A stretch of 58,422 bases of DNA from Candidatus Latescibacterota bacterium (GCA_009694805.1 SICM01000007.1:1-58422), one strand, 5' to 3'; numbered from the stretch's first letter, positions 32,281 to 40,737 are shown. Program-made: numbers and translations. The notes: a model not told the origin generated them from the sequence alone.

Positions 32281-34215
32281 ATGGGTTTCGACGGCAGGCG
32301 TGTGGTCTCGTTCGAGAGCCGGCGCGCGCAGGAGATGGCGGACCTGGTCGCGCGCCAGGGGGGGGCGCCGCTGAGCGCGCCGACGATGCGCGAGATCCCG
32401 GTTGAGCAGAACGCCGAGGCGCTGGCGTTCGCAGAGCGGCTGTTCGGCGGCGGGTTCGACGTGGTCCTCCTGCTGACGGGCGTGGGGACGCGGATGCTGG
32501 CGAAGGCGGTGGAGACGAAGTATTCCCGCGAGCGATTCGCCGAGGGGTTGAAGGGGGTCGTGACGGTGGCGCGGGGACCCAAGCCCGTGGCCGCATTGCG
32601 GGAGATGGGGCTGAAACCGACGGTCCTGGTCCCGGAGCCGAACACCTGGCGAGACGTTCTGACCACACTCGACCGGCAGAGCCCCGTGGCCGGCAAGCGC
32701 GTGGCGGTCCAGGAATACGGCCAGCCGAACCCGGAACTGATCGAGGGGCTGAAGGGGCGGGGCGCGGAGGTGACGGCCGTGCCGGTCTACCAGTGGGCGC
32801 TGCCGGAGGACCTGGGTCCGCTTCGTCACGCGATCCGGGAGATCGCCGGGGGGCGCGCGGACTTCGCACTGTTCACGAGCGCCACGCAGGCGCGGCATCT
32901 GTTCCAGGTCGCGGAGGCGGACGGGACCGCCGGGGCGTTGCGCGAGGGGTTCCGGCGGGTCTGCATCGGCTCCATCGGGCCGATTGCGAGCGAGGGCATC
33001 CTGGCGGAGGGGCTGAAGGCGGACTATGAACCCGACTCGCCGCACATGGGGGAACTCGTGCGGGACCTGGCGCGTCGGGGCGGGGACCTGCTCCACAAGA
33101 AGCGGACGGCGCACGAGGGGGGGATCGACACCCACGGATGGCGGCGGGTGGACATGGCCTGGGGGGCGGAGGCCGAGCGCCGGGCGGCGACTGCGGACTC
33201 CGCCTTCATGAAGGCGTGCCGGCGGGAGAAGGCGGACTACACGCCGATCTGGCTGATGCGGCAGGCGGGCCGGTACCAGCGGGAGTACCGGGAGCTGCGC
33301 GCGACCGTGCCGTTCCTGGACCTGTGCAAGACCCCCGACCTGGCGGCGGAGGTGACGCTGATGGCCGTGGACCGGCTGGGTGCGGACGCGGCGATCATCT
33401 TCGCGGACATCCTGCTCGTGCTGGAGCCGATGGGCGTGGACCTGGAGTTCTCGAAGGGGGAGGGGCCGGTCATCCACAACCCCGTGCGCACGGCGCAGGA
33501 TGTGGACCGGCTGCGCGAGGTGACGGGAGAGGAGCTGGGCTACGTGTTCGAGGCCCTGCGGGTCACGCGCCGGGCCCTGCGGCCCGACATCCCGCTGATC
33601 GGTTTCGCGGGCGCGCCCTTCACGGTCGCCTCCTACGCGGTGGAGGGGGGGGGATCGCGTCACTACGAGCACACGAAGGGGCTGATGTACCGGGACAAGG
33701 GGGCGTGGGATGCGCTGATGGAGCGGTTGACGCGCCTTCTGACCGGGTACCTGAACGCGCAGATCGCGGCGGGGGCGGATGCGGTGCAGCTTTTTGACAG
33801 CTGGGTCGGCTGCCTGTCGCCGGACGACTACGCGGCGTTCGTGCTGCCGCACATGAAGCGGCTGATCGACGGCCTGAAGAAGCCGACCCCCGTGCTCCAT
33901 TTTGGCACGGGCAACCCGTCGCTGCTGGAGCTGATGAAGCAGGCGGGGGGGGACGTGATCGGGCTGGACTGGCGCGTGGACCTGGCGGATGCCTGGGCGC
34001 GGTTGGGGGACGACGTGGCGGTCATGGGCAACCTGGACCCCATCGCGCTGTTCGCCTCACCGAACGAGATCCGGCGTCAGGCGCAGCGCATCCTGGACAA
34101 GGCGGCGGGCCGGCCGGGCCACATCTTCAACCTCGGCCACGGCATCCTGCCCGGCGCCTCGCCGGACCACGTGGCGGTTCTGGTCGACGCGGTACACGAG
34201 CTGTCGGCGCGATAA
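32281..34215 (+). CDS. hemD-hemE: Fused uroporphyrinogen-III synthase and uroporphyrinogen decarboxylase
   Basis: One frame of 644 residues covers two successive heme enzymes. Residues 1-265 are HemD-like: RRVVSFESRRAQEMADLVA, DVVLLLTGVGTRMLAKAV, ALFTSATQARHLFQVA and VCIGSIGPIASEGI. A linker of about 45 residues follows. From about residue 310 comes HemE: MKACRREKADYTPIWLMRQAGRY, DAAIIFADILLVLEPMG, FAGAPFTVASYAVEGGGS and the final VMGNLDPIALFASP. The start at 32281 has GAGAGGAG upstream and is preferred to the ATG at 32266. It heads a heme operon with hemH and hemY. The fusion would pass unstable uroporphyrinogen III directly to the decarboxylase. Internal re-initiation at 33208 cannot be excluded. 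Confidence 0.93.
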   Translation: MGFDGRRVVSFESRRAQEMADLVARQGGAPLSAPTMREIPVEQNAEALAFAERLFGGGFDVVLLLTGVGTRMLAKAVETKYSRERFAEGLKGVVTVARGPKPVAALREMGLKPTVLVPEPNTWRDVLTTLDRQSPVAGKRVAVQEYGQPNPELIEGLKGRGAEVTAVPVYQWALPEDLGPLRHAIREIAGGRADFALFTSATQARHLFQVAEADGTAGALREGFRRVCIGSIGPIASEGILAEGLKADYEPDSPHMGELVRDLARRGGDLLHKKRTAHEGGIDTHGWRRVDMAWGAEAERRAATADSAFMKACRREKADYTPIWLMRQAGRYQREYRELRATVPFLDLCKTPDLAAEVTLMAVDRLGADAAIIFADILLVLEPMGVDLEFSKGEGPVIHNPVRTAQDVDRLREVTGEELGYVFEALRVTRRALRPDIPLIGFAGAPFTVASYAVEGGGSRHYEHTKGLMYRDKGAWDALMERLTRLLTGYLNAQIAAGADAVQLFDSWVGCLSPDDYAAFVLPHMKRLIDGLKKPTPVLHFGTGNPSLLELMKQAGGDVIGLDWRVDLADAWARLGDDVAVMGNLDPIALFASPNEIRRQAQRILDKAAGRPGHIFNLGHGILPGASPDHVAVLVDAVHELSAR

Positions 34216-34225
34216 GGAGACTTGC

Positions 34226-35149
34226 ATGAAATTCGACGCCGTGCTCATGATCGGCTTTGGCGGGCCTGAGCGGCCTGAAGACATCCGCCCGTTCCTGGAG
34301 CACGTCACGCGCGGGAGGCGCATCCCCCCGGCGCGGCTGGAGGAGGTGGCGCACCACTACGAGCGCATCGGCGGAAAATCTCCGTTGAACGAGCTGACGT
34401 TCCGGCAGGCGCGGGCGCTGGAGGCCAGGCTCCAGGCTCGGGGCTATGCGCTACCGGTACACGTCGGGATGCGCAACTGGCATCCCTTTCTGACAGACAC
34501 GGTGCGACGCATGGGCGAGGCCGGGGTGACGCGCGCGGTGGGGCTGATCATGGCCCCGCAGCAGAGCGAATCGAGCTGGGAGCAGTACCAGCGCAACGTG
34601 GCCGATGCGGTGGCGCAGGCGGGGGTGGCGTTGACCGTCGAGTACACGCCCCCGATCTTCGACCATCCCGGGTTCATCGAGGCGGCGGCCCGGCGCGTCG
34701 GCCAGTGTCTGGACCAGGTTCCGGAGGTCCACCGCCCCGGGACGCCCATCCTTTTCACCGCGCACAGCATCCCGACGAGCGATCCATTCACGGCACGCTA
34801 CGTGGAACATCTCAACGCCTCCGCGTCGCTCGTGGCCCGGCGGTTGGACCATTCGGCGTGGCAGCTTGTGTATCAGAGCCGCAGCGGACGGCCTCAGGAC
34901 CCCTGGCTGGCGCCGGACGTCAACGATGCGCTGAGACAGCTTGCGCGGGATGGGGTGACGCACGCCGTGATCGCGCCGATCGGGTTTTTGTGTGACCACG
35001 TGGAGGTGCTGTATGACCTGGACGTGGAGGCGGCGCAGACGGCGAGGGACCTCGGCCTCAACCTGTTCCGTGCGAAGACGGTCCATGATGACGAGGGGTT
35101 CATCGAGGCGCTGACAGACCTTGTGATGGGAGTGATACATGATGGGTGA
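34226..35149 (+). CDS. hemH: Ferrochelatase
   Basis: Inserts ferrous iron into a porphyrin, the last or near-last heme step. 307 residues, the short bacterial form. Typical segments are AVLMIGFGGPERPED, YERIGGKSPLNELT, FTAHSIPTSDP with the catalytic His, and APIGFLCDHVEVLYDLDVEA with the conserved Glu. The start at 34226 has AAGGAG seven bases upstream. Its end overlaps the hemY start by 11 bases. Order hemE, hemH, hemY is that of organisms using the coproporphyrin branch, where this enzyme works on coproporphyrin III, but a protoporphyrin enzyme is equally possible. No HemQ or HemN lies in the window. Confidence 0.94.
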   Translation: MKFDAVLMIGFGGPERPEDIRPFLEHVTRGRRIPPARLEEVAHHYERIGGKSPLNELTFRQARALEARLQARGYALPVHVGMRNWHPFLTDTVRRMGEAGVTRAVGLIMAPQQSESSWEQYQRNVADAVAQAGVALTVEYTPPIFDHPGFIEAAARRVGQCLDQVPEVHRPGTPILFTAHSIPTSDPFTARYVEHLNASASLVARRLDHSAWQLVYQSRSGRPQDPWLAPDVNDALRQLARDGVTHAVIAPIGFLCDHVEVLYDLDVEAAQTARDLGLNLFRAKTVHDDEGFIEALTDLVMGVIHDG

Positions 35150-36632
35150 ACCGCTCCGCGTCGTCGTCATCGGCGGCGGGATTTCGGGCCTGAGCGCGGC
35201 GCACCGTCTCATCGAGCTGCGGGGCGAGAAGCGTCTTCCACTGGAGGTGACGCTGCTCGAGGCGGGTGGCCGGGTGGGGGGCGGGATTCAGACGATCCGG
35301 CAGGACGGGTTCCTGCTGGAGGCCGGCCCCGACAACTTCATCACGACCAAGCCCTGGGGCGTGGCCCTGTGCCGACGCATCGGCCTGGCCGGTCGGCTGC
35401 TCCAGACGAACGAATCGAACCGCCGCGCCCTCCTGGTACACCGAGGGAGGCTCCATCCGATCCCGGAGGGGTTCCTGATGCTCGCGCCCACGCGGTTCAT
35501 GCCGCTGGTGACCTCCCCGCTGTTCTCGTGGCGCGGCAAGCTGCGCATGGCGATGGAGCTGTTCCTGCCCGCGAGGCGGGACAACGCGGACGAATCCCTC
35601 GCCTCGTTTGTGACCCGGCGGCTGGGGCGCGAGGCGTTCGAGCGCGCGGCGCAACCGCTCGTGAGCGGGGTCTACACCGCGGACCCGAACCACCTGAGCC
35701 TGCGCGCGACCATGCCGCGTTTCCTGGACATGGAGGCGCAGCATGGGAGTGTCATCCGGGCGATGTGGCGCGAGCAGCGCGCCGCCGCAAAGGCCCGGAA
35801 ACGGAGAAGCGGAGAGACGGAGAGACGGGGAGGGGACAGCGGCGCGCGCTACAGCATGTTCGTCACCTTCGACGAAGGCCTGCAGACGCTGGTCGACGCG
35901 CTCACTGCGCGACTGCCGGAGGGGACCGTCCGGCTCAACCGGGGGGTCGTCCGGATCGCGCCCGCGTCGGAGGAAGACAGGGGGGGGCCATCGCCCCGGT
36001 GGCGCATCGTCCTGGAGGACGAGACGTCGCTGGACGCCGACGGGGTCATCGTGGCTGCGCCCACCCATCGGGCGGCCAGGATGCTGGAGGGCGCCGACGC
36101 GACGCTGGCGGCGCATCTGGCCGAGATCGAATACGCCTCCTCCGTCGTGATCAACGTGGCCTACCGTCAGGGCGACCTTCGCCGTCCGCTGGACGGGTTC
36201 GGGTTCGTGGTGCCCTCGATTGAGAACCGGAGCCTCATCGCCTGTTCGTTCAGCAGCGTCAAATACGCCGGCAGGGCGCCGGAGGGGTACGCGCTGCTGC
36301 GCTGCTTCGCCGGGGGGGCCATCCAGCCCCATATCTATGAGTGGGACGATGATCGGCTGACGGAGGCGGTGCGCCGGGAGATGAAGGACCTCCTGGGGAT
36401 CGAGGCCGCGCCCCTATTCACGCGCATCCACCGGCACCCCAGGTCCATGCCGCAGTACCCCGTCGGACACCTCCAGCGCGTGGCTCAGATCCAGGCGCAG
36501 GTCGGCCTGCATCCGGGGCTGGCGCTGGCGGGCAATGCCTACGCCGGGGTGGGCATCCCGGACTGCGTACACAGCGGGGAGACGGCGGCGGAGGGGCTGG
36601 TGAATACGCTCGTGGAAAAGACAGGCCCCTGA
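35139..36632 (+). CDS. hemY: HemY-type protoporphyrinogen/coproporphyrinogen oxidase
   Basis: FAD-dependent oxidase of 497 residues that aromatises a porphyrinogen with oxygen. The FAD site is RVVVIGGGISGLSAAHRL at residues 7-24, followed by GGRVGGGIQTIRQDGFLLEAGPDNF. The C terminus has GLALAGNAYAGVGIPDCVHSGE, the second conserved FAD block. ATG at 35139 overlaps the ferrochelatase stop, with GGGAG upstream. Residues about 215-240 (AAKARKRRSGETERRGG) are encoded by a GGAGAGAC tandem repeat and look like a loop insertion. With hemE and hemH it forms the end of heme synthesis. Use of oxygen fits the aerobic CoxL system in the same window. Confidence 0.93.
   Translation: MMGEPLRVVVIGGGISGLSAAHRLIELRGEKRLPLEVTLLEAGGRVGGGIQTIRQDGFLLEAGPDNFITTKPWGVALCRRIGLAGRLLQTNESNRRALLVHRGRLHPIPEGFLMLAPTRFMPLVTSPLFSWRGKLRMAMELFLPARRDNADESLASFVTRRLGREAFERAAQPLVSGVYTADPNHLSLRATMPRFLDMEAQHGSVIRAMWREQRAAAKARKRRSGETERRGGDSGARYSMFVTFDEGLQTLVDALTARLPEGTVRLNRGVVRIAPASEEDRGGPSPRWRIVLEDETSLDADGVIVAAPTHRAARMLEGADATLAAHLAEIEYASSVVINVAYRQGDLRRPLDGFGFVVPSIENRSLIACSFSSVKYAGRAPEGYALLRCFAGGAIQPHIYEWDDDRLTEAVRREMKDLLGIEAAPLFTRIHRHPRSMPQYPVGHLQRVAQIQAQVGLHPGLALAGNAYAGVGIPDCVHSGETAAEGLVNTLVEKTGP
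35795..35838. repeat. GGAGAGAC tandem repeat within hemY
   Basis: CGGAGAAGCGGAGAGACGGA and a following partial copy form a short purine-rich tandem repeat that is translated in frame as a basic Arg/Glu loop. Confidence 0.55.
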
Positions 36633-36680
36633 GCCTCCCGCCGGGGGGCTCCGCGCCCACGGTATGCGCATGGAAGCCCG

Positions 36681-36722
36681 GAGGTTCTGTATTCCATTCT
36701 CTCCGTTCCGAAGCAGAACCTC
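36681..36722. repeat. Inverted repeat between convergent hemY and ABC-F genes
   Basis: GAGGTTCTG (36681-36689) faces CAGAACCTC (36714-36722). It sits in the 88-base gap between two convergent genes and touches the ABC-F stop. A bidirectional terminator is possible, though no clean T-tract follows. Confidence 0.45.
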
Positions 36723-38565
36723 ATAATATCTCATAGAGCTGTTCAATCTGGTCCTCCAGTCTCCGCAACCCCTGACTGACCTTCTCGCCCCGCTTGAAGT
36801 CCCTGTCCCGGTACGCGGCCGCCAGGGCCTGCTCCAACTTCAGCTTCTCCGCTTCCAGTTCCTCGATCTTCTTTTCCACCTGTTCGGATTTCTCAGCGGG
36901 AGACCTCTCCTGACGCCTGGCCACGGGTTGCTTTTTGCGCGTCTGCGCCTGGCTTCTCTGTTCCGCCCTTCTCTTCTCCCAGAAGTACGAGAAGTTCCCC
37001 GGGTACTCCATCAGATGGGGGTTCCGGATCTCCACGATGTGGTCCACGATCCGGTCCAGAAAATAGCGGTCGTGGGAGATGACCAGGAGGGTCCCCTCGA
37101 ACTCCTCCAGGGCCTCTTCGACCTGTTCTCTCGAATGGATGTCCAGGTGGTTGGTCGGTTCGTCCAGGAGGAGGAGGTTGGCGTCCGAGACCATCAGCCT
37201 GGCCAGTTGCACGCGGCTCTTCTCCCCCCCGCTCAGGGAGCTGATTCGCTTTCCCATGTCCTCCCATCTGAACAGGAACCGGGACAGGACTTTAAACGCG
37301 GCCCCCTCTGAAAGCCCCGTGTCCCAGCGCAATGCCTCCAGGATCGAACGGTCGAAGGGGAGGGTCTCGTGCTCCTGGGCGTAGTAGCCGATGCGGGTCC
37401 GGGGCCCGATCCTCAGGACCGGATGGTCCCACGCGGCCTGCTCGATGATGTCCTTAAACAGCGTGGTCTTGCCCGTTCCGTTGCCGCCCAGCAGACCGAC
37501 GCGGTCCCCGAAGGAGAGGCGCAGGTCCACGCCCTGAAACAGGACGCGATCCCCGAAGGCCCTGGAGTAGCCCCGCAATTCCAGGGCGATGCGCCCGCTC
37601 TGCGCCTCGAACCCGAAGGCCGGATCGATCCCCCTCCGGTCCAGGTCCGGGCGGTCGATCTTATCCATCCGATCGAGCATCTTCTCCCTGCTTCGGGCCC
37701 GCTTGATGTTCTTTTCCCCGCCCCAGAGTTCCCACCGTGCGATCATCTCCTCCATCCGCCGGATCTCCTTCTGCTGGTCGTCGTAGGCGGCCTTCTGCTT
37801 GATGAGGTTCCTCAGCTTCTGTGCCCGGTACGCGGAGTAGTTGCCCGGATAGACGGCCACTTTCCGGTCTTCGACCTCCACGATGCGCCCCACGACCCGG
37901 TCGAGGAGATAGCGGTTGTGGGAGATCAGGATCACGGTCTTGTCATAGTTCTGAAGGAACTCCTCCAGCCAGGCCAGGCCCTCGAAGTCGAGGTGGTTGG
38001 CCGGCTCGTCCAGGAGCAACAGGTCGGGGTCTTCGAGCAGGATCCTGGCCAGGCCCACGATGTTCTTCTCCCCTCCGCTCAGGGATTCAACCCGCTGCGT
38101 CCTCAGGGCAGAAAGCCGGAGGCCGTCCAGAATGGCCTCGATCCGGTGCTCATAGGCGTAGCCTCCGAGGCGCTCAAACGCCTCCAGAAGCCGACCATAC
38201 CGGTCCAGGTCCTTCTGAAGTCTTCGGTCATCCGGGTCGGGGTCGTTCATCGCGGCCTCGAGCGTTTTCAGTTCCTCTCCCAGTTTTTGGACCGGCTCGA
38301 ATACGCCGAGGAGTTCCTGGTAGACCGTGTTTCCTTCGGTGTAGACCAGGTCCTGGGCGAGGTAGCCGATGCCCTTCGGTTTGGTGATGGTCCCTCCGGA
38401 GATGTCCTCGATGCCGACGATCATCTTGAAGAGGGTCGATTTTCCGGAGCCGTTCTCCCCGATCAGCCCGACCTTCTCTCCCTGGTTGACCTTGAAGGAG
38501 ATGTGGTCCAGAATAGTATTGGCGCCGAAGGTCTTCGTGATGTTGTTGATATCCAGGATGGTCAT
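36721..38565 (-). CDS. ABC-F family ATPase
   Basis: Soluble ribosome-associated ABC-F protein of 614 residues with two ATPase domains and no membrane part. Walker A sites are GENGSGKST and GGNGTGKTT. Signatures are LSGGEKNIVGLARIL and LSGGEKSRVQLARLM. Walker B sites are LLLLDEPANHLD and LLLLDEPTNHLD. Between the domains lies a charged helical linker (YDDQQKEIRRMEEMIARW, KNIKRARSREKMLDRM). A C-terminal coiled coil (VEKKIEELEAEKLKLEQALA) resembles Uup. ATG at 38565 has AAGGAC upstream. The longer frame translates repeats. It could be a housekeeping Uup/Ett-like factor or an antibiotic-protection ABC-F. An upstream leader ORF and two terminators (38751-39096) suggest attenuation, as known for some antibiotic-protection ABC-F genes. 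Confidence 0.93.
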   Translation of the reverse strand: MTILDINNITKTFGANTILDHISFKVNQGEKVGLIGENGSGKSTLFKMIVGIEDISGGTITKPKGIGYLAQDLVYTEGNTVYQELLGVFEPVQKLGEELKTLEAAMNDPDPDDRRLQKDLDRYGRLLEAFERLGGYAYEHRIEAILDGLRLSALRTQRVESLSGGEKNIVGLARILLEDPDLLLLDEPANHLDFEGLAWLEEFLQNYDKTVILISHNRYLLDRVVGRIVEVEDRKVAVYPGNYSAYRAQKLRNLIKQKAAYDDQQKEIRRMEEMIARWELWGGEKNIKRARSREKMLDRMDKIDRPDLDRRGIDPAFGFEAQSGRIALELRGYSRAFGDRVLFQGVDLRLSFGDRVGLLGGNGTGKTTLFKDIIEQAAWDHPVLRIGPRTRIGYYAQEHETLPFDRSILEALRWDTGLSEGAAFKVLSRFLFRWEDMGKRISSLSGGEKSRVQLARLMVSDANLLLLDEPTNHLDIHSREQVEEALEEFEGTLLVISHDRYFLDRIVDHIVEIRNPHLMEYPGNFSYFWEKRRAEQRSQAQTRKKQPVARRQERSPAEKSEQVEKKIEELEAEKLKLEQALAAAYRDRDFKRGEKVSQGLRRLEDQIEQLYEIL

Positions 38566-38589
38566 GACATGCGTCCTTAAAAGTAGTGA

Positions 38590-38735
38590 TCCGTGATAAG
38601 AACCCCCTTCCACCCCCAGGCCTCTCCCCCCTCCCCACCTTCCGACAGCTTTCGCTGTCGGTCTCCCCCAATGCTGGGGGAGGGAGGGGGAAACAGAGGA
38701 TTTGCCCCTTGAGGCAGGGGAGGGAGAGGGCCGAT
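38590..38735. repeat. C-rich palindromic repeats in the ABC-F leader
   Basis: CCGACAGC/GCTGTCGG hairpin, CCCCCAATGCTGGGGG and long C- and G-rich tracts lie between the two terminators and the ABC-F start. Related C-rich tracts occur in hydantoinase A and in repeat tails. No ORF is convincing here. Confidence 0.55.
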
Positions 38736-38750
38736 CCGCGCTCTCCAAAT

Positions 38751-38788
38751 AAAAAAAGCCGCGAGCATCGGGAGGATGCCCACGGCTT
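38751..38788 (-). terminator. Second terminator of the ABC-F leader
   Basis: On the minus strand AGCCGTGGGCATC pairs with GATGCTCGCGGCT, followed by TTTTTTT. It is the second of a tandem pair upstream of the ABC-F gene. Confidence 0.85.
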
Positions 38789-38801
38789 CGGACTGGCCAA
38801 C

Positions 38802-38833
38802 AAAAAAGGCCGCGAGGATGATCCTCACGGCCT
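38802..38833 (-). terminator. First terminator of the ABC-F leader
   Basis: On the minus strand GGCCGTGAGGA pairs with TCCTCGCGGCC around ATCA, followed by TTTTTTG. It lies about 30 bases after the stop of the 51-codon leader ORF. Confidence 0.9.
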
Positions 38834-38864
38834 AACGCGCTGAATTGTTTTCAGATACGCAGGT

Positions 38865-39020
38865 TCAGGATTCACCTCCTCCGAGACGCATGGGCACACT
38901 TCTCCCCTCAGGGGCGAAAATGCTGACATTCCTGCCCACCAGGGCCACGCTCCCGATGAGGGCGAAATGGTCCGTGATCCTCATCTCCAGGTGTGACCTC
39001 TGTGCGTCTCTGACGTTCAT
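38865..39020 (-). CDS. 51-residue leader ORF upstream of ABC-F
   Basis: ATG at 39020 opens a 51-codon frame starting MNVRDAQRSHLEMRITDHF and ending GGGES. AAGGA lies nine bases upstream. A near-consensus promoter (39068-39096) stands about 50 bases before it, and two terminators follow it before the ABC-F gene. No family is recognised. A full-length Shine-Dalgarno-like GGAGGAGGTGAAT occurs at its very end. It may be a small functional protein or a leader whose translation decides whether the terminators form. Confidence 0.55.
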   Translation of the reverse strand: MNVRDAQRSHLEMRITDHFALIGSVALVGRNVSIFAPEGRSVPMRLGGGES

Positions 39021-39067
39021 GGAAGGAAATCCTTATTTAGGAGAGATTCTGTGAAATACGACGCCTG

Positions 39068-39096
39068 AAGATAAGCCAGGAGAGGCATGGTGTCAA
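39068..39096 (-). promoter_or_regulatory. Promoter of the ABC-F leader
   Basis: Minus-strand TTGACA and TATCTT with a 17-base spacer, one of the best promoter matches in the window. Confidence 0.85.
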
Positions 39097-39140
39097 GAAA
39101 AAAGAGAACCTGCTTTTGATTTGGACGCTTGAAAGGATCG

Positions 39141-39911
39141 CTATCCACGCAGTTCATTCCGCATGTAGCGCCGCCACATGTCCTCCGCGAGCCTGACCGG
39201 GCTGGCCTCGACGCCGTATTCCGCGAAGTACTGACAGAGGCGCTCGACGTCGCGCACCAGGAGGGTGAAGGCGTTGGGGTTGTTCACGGGATCGACCGTC
39301 TGGGGGAAGTCGATGACCTTGAAATCTCCCTCCGAGTAGAGGACGTTGTAAGCGGAGAGGTCTCCGTGGATGTGATCACAACCGAGGAAGAGCGCCACGT
39401 TCTTCATCAGGCGGTCGAAGAAGCGTCTCGCCCCGTCCGGCTCCAGGGAGACCTCGTGGAGGGTGGGCGCGGCTCCGTCCCCATCGCCCACGTATTCCAT
39501 GAGGATCGCATTTTCTCCCTGTACCAGAGGCTTTGGCACGTCCGCGCCGGCCTCGTGGAGCGCGCGCAGGGTCTGGTATTCGTGGCCGATCCAGGATTCG
39601 GCCTCCACCTTCCGCCCCTTTTTCGTCTTCTTTTTGATGGCGCGCTGAAGGCGCTTGTCACTCGTCCCCGGCCGCCCTTCCCTGTAGATGGCGTCGTTGC
39701 GCATCGTGCGGAACTTGCGGGGACGGTAGACCTTGGCGGCCAGAAACTTCAACCCGGTTGAGGGATGCGCCTCGCAGCAGTAGACATTGGCCTCCTTGCC
39801 GCCCTTCACGGGGTAGAGCACGCTGGTGAACCATTCGTCTTCGTAGAATTCCCCGATGGAACCCGGCAGCCATTCCTGCTCGAATCGCGTGGGTTCATAG
39901 CCAAAAATCAT
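39141..39911 (-). CDS. RIO-like atypical protein kinase
   Basis: 256 residues, a bacterial member of the RIO kinase family. The ATP-binding lysine region is ANVYCCEAHPSTGLKFLAAKVYRP. The catalytic loop HIHGDLSAYNVLY holds the Asp and Asn. FKVIDFPQTVDP is the metal-binding Asp segment with the DFxQ form typical of RIO proteins. The basic loop RAIKKKTKKGRKVEAE is also family-typical. ATG at 39911 (MIFGYEP) has GAGGAGAAGG upstream. It is preceded by a hairpin, a terminator and a 10-codon ORF (39996-40095). RIO kinases act in ribosome maturation in archaea and eukaryotes. Their bacterial role is poorly known. Confidence 0.93.
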   Translation of the reverse strand: MIFGYEPTRFEQEWLPGSIGEFYEDEWFTSVLYPVKGGKEANVYCCEAHPSTGLKFLAAKVYRPRKFRTMRNDAIYREGRPGTSDKRLQRAIKKKTKKGRKVEAESWIGHEYQTLRALHEAGADVPKPLVQGENAILMEYVGDGDGAAPTLHEVSLEPDGARRFFDRLMKNVALFLGCDHIHGDLSAYNVLYSEGDFKVIDFPQTVDPVNNPNAFTLLVRDVERLCQYFAEYGVEASPVRLAEDMWRRYMRNELRG

Positions 39912-39995
39912 ACCCTTCTCCTCTGGTTGAGCGGTCCCCAAACTCGCAACCCTCTCATAACCCCGTCATGGATGCACGGGAACCGGGGATGAGGC

Positions 39996-40031
39996 AAAAA
40001 AATCCCGGACGCCCTGTGGGGGGCGCCCGGG
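39996..40031 (-). terminator. Terminator in the leader of the RIO-like kinase gene
   Basis: Minus-strand CCCGGGCGCC pairs with GGGCGTCCGGG and is followed by ATTTTTTT. It lies 84 bases upstream of the kinase start, so it either ends the sigma-like transcript or attenuates the kinase gene. Confidence 0.9.
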
Positions 40032-40041
40032 TCCACTGTCT

Positions 40042-40078
40042 GAGGTGGGCCGTCTGATTAGATCAGACGACCCACCTC
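40042..40078 (-). promoter_or_regulatory. Long hairpin overlapping the end of a leader ORF
   Basis: GAGGTGGGTCGTCTGAT pairs with ATCAGACGGCCCACCTC around CTA, 17 pairs with one mismatch. Its 5' arm includes the last codons and stop of the 10-codon ORF, so a ribosome on that ORF would open it. Confidence 0.8.
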
Positions 40079-40095
40079 CTTGTGGTTGCGATCAT
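40063..40095 (-). CDS. 10-residue leader peptide upstream of the RIO-like kinase
   Basis: ATG ATC GCA ACC codes MIATTRRWVV and ends TGA. A full-length ribosome-binding site AAAGGAGGTGGTT lies six bases upstream. A second AAGGAGGTGG lies within the ORF. The start region GAAAGGAGGTGGT...ATGATCGCAACCA closely matches that of the 22-codon ORF at 40852-40920. Too short to assign by homology. Position, hairpin and terminator point to a leader peptide. Confidence 0.5.
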   Translation of the reverse strand: MIATTRRWVV

Positions 40096-40226
40096 CCAAC
40101 CACCTCCTTTCTTGTGTTTGCGAGGCGCTTCCGCGGCAGCCGCCTCGCAGGATTCTACGGACCGCCCGTCAGAGGATCCCTCACAGGATTCTGGCGACCG
40201 GGCCACAGGCCGGACCGGGGTCCGGT

Positions 40227-40235
40227 ATTATAACA
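40227..40235 (-). promoter_or_regulatory. Possible extended -10 promoter of the RIO-like kinase leader
   Basis: TGTTATAAT on the minus strand has a perfect -10 box with the extended TGN. No -35 is recognised, and the box coincides with the TTA TAA end of the sigma-like gene, so it may be chance. Confidence 0.4.
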
Positions 40236-40632
40236 TCGTCGTGGATGCACTATTCCTGAAGGACAGGATCTGGATGCCCTGCTCCATACAGCGCTTTCGG
40301 AGTTTTTTCACCGCACCACCCACGTGCTTGCCGTTGCGGGAGATCCCGAACAGGTGCTGGCTCAGGACCCGCCTGGAGACGCCCAGGATCTGCGCAATCT
40401 CTTCCTGGGTCTTCCGATGGAGGAAGTAGAGGACCACGGCCTCCCGCTGCTTTTCGGTCAGTGCCTCAGAGATGACATTCAGAAGTTGCGGGACCAGGCC
40501 GCTGACCCAATCTTCCCACTGGTAGCGGGACTCCTGGTCCTCCCGCGACTCACACCAGATTCCGGCTTCGTTTGGAAACTGCTCCAGGTCCGCCGGATCG
40601 ACCTGGACCTCCCAGAAATCGGGGTTGTACAT
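40228..40632 (-). CDS. Sigma-70 region 4-like DNA-binding protein
   Basis: 134 residues. The first half is acidic (WEVQVDPADLEQFPNEAGIW) with no known domain. The second half carries a sigma region 4 helix-turn-helix: LTEKQREAVVLYFLHRKTQEEIAQILGVSRRVLSQHL, then KKLRKRCMEQGI. Region 2, needed for promoter melting, is absent, so this is not a complete sigma factor. ATG at 40632 has GGAGGAG some 14 bases upstream, which is distant. Its leader contains a promoter, a 22-codon ORF and a terminator. The stop codon overlaps a TATAAT that may drive the next leader. Likely a small regulator of transcription. Confidence 0.85.
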   Translation of the reverse strand: MYNPDFWEVQVDPADLEQFPNEAGIWCESREDQESRYQWEDWVSGLVPQLLNVISEALTEKQREAVVLYFLHRKTQEEIAQILGVSRRVLSQHLFGISRNGKHVGGAVKKLRKRCMEQGIQILSFRNSASTTML

Positions 40633-40668
40633 AAGGGCTGTCGTCTCCTCCGGAGATGTCGGATCAAA

Positions 40669-40700
40669 ATAAAAAAACCGCCGGGCATCCTGCGCCCGCG
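40669..40700 (-). terminator. Terminator in the leader of the sigma-like gene
   Basis: Minus-strand CCGCGGGC pairs with GCCCGGCGG and is followed by TTTTTTTATTTT. It lies about 37 bases upstream of the sigma-like start codon. Confidence 0.88.
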
Positions 40701-40737
40701 GCTCCGGAGGATCGAAGTCCTAAAGCATGAGGATCAG

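Noticed and set aside
31102-33900. A 932-codon open frame on the minus strand
   Set aside because: It lies opposite the amidohydrolase and hemD-hemE genes, has Arg/Pro/His-rich composition and no domain. It is an antisense artefact of GC-rich codons.
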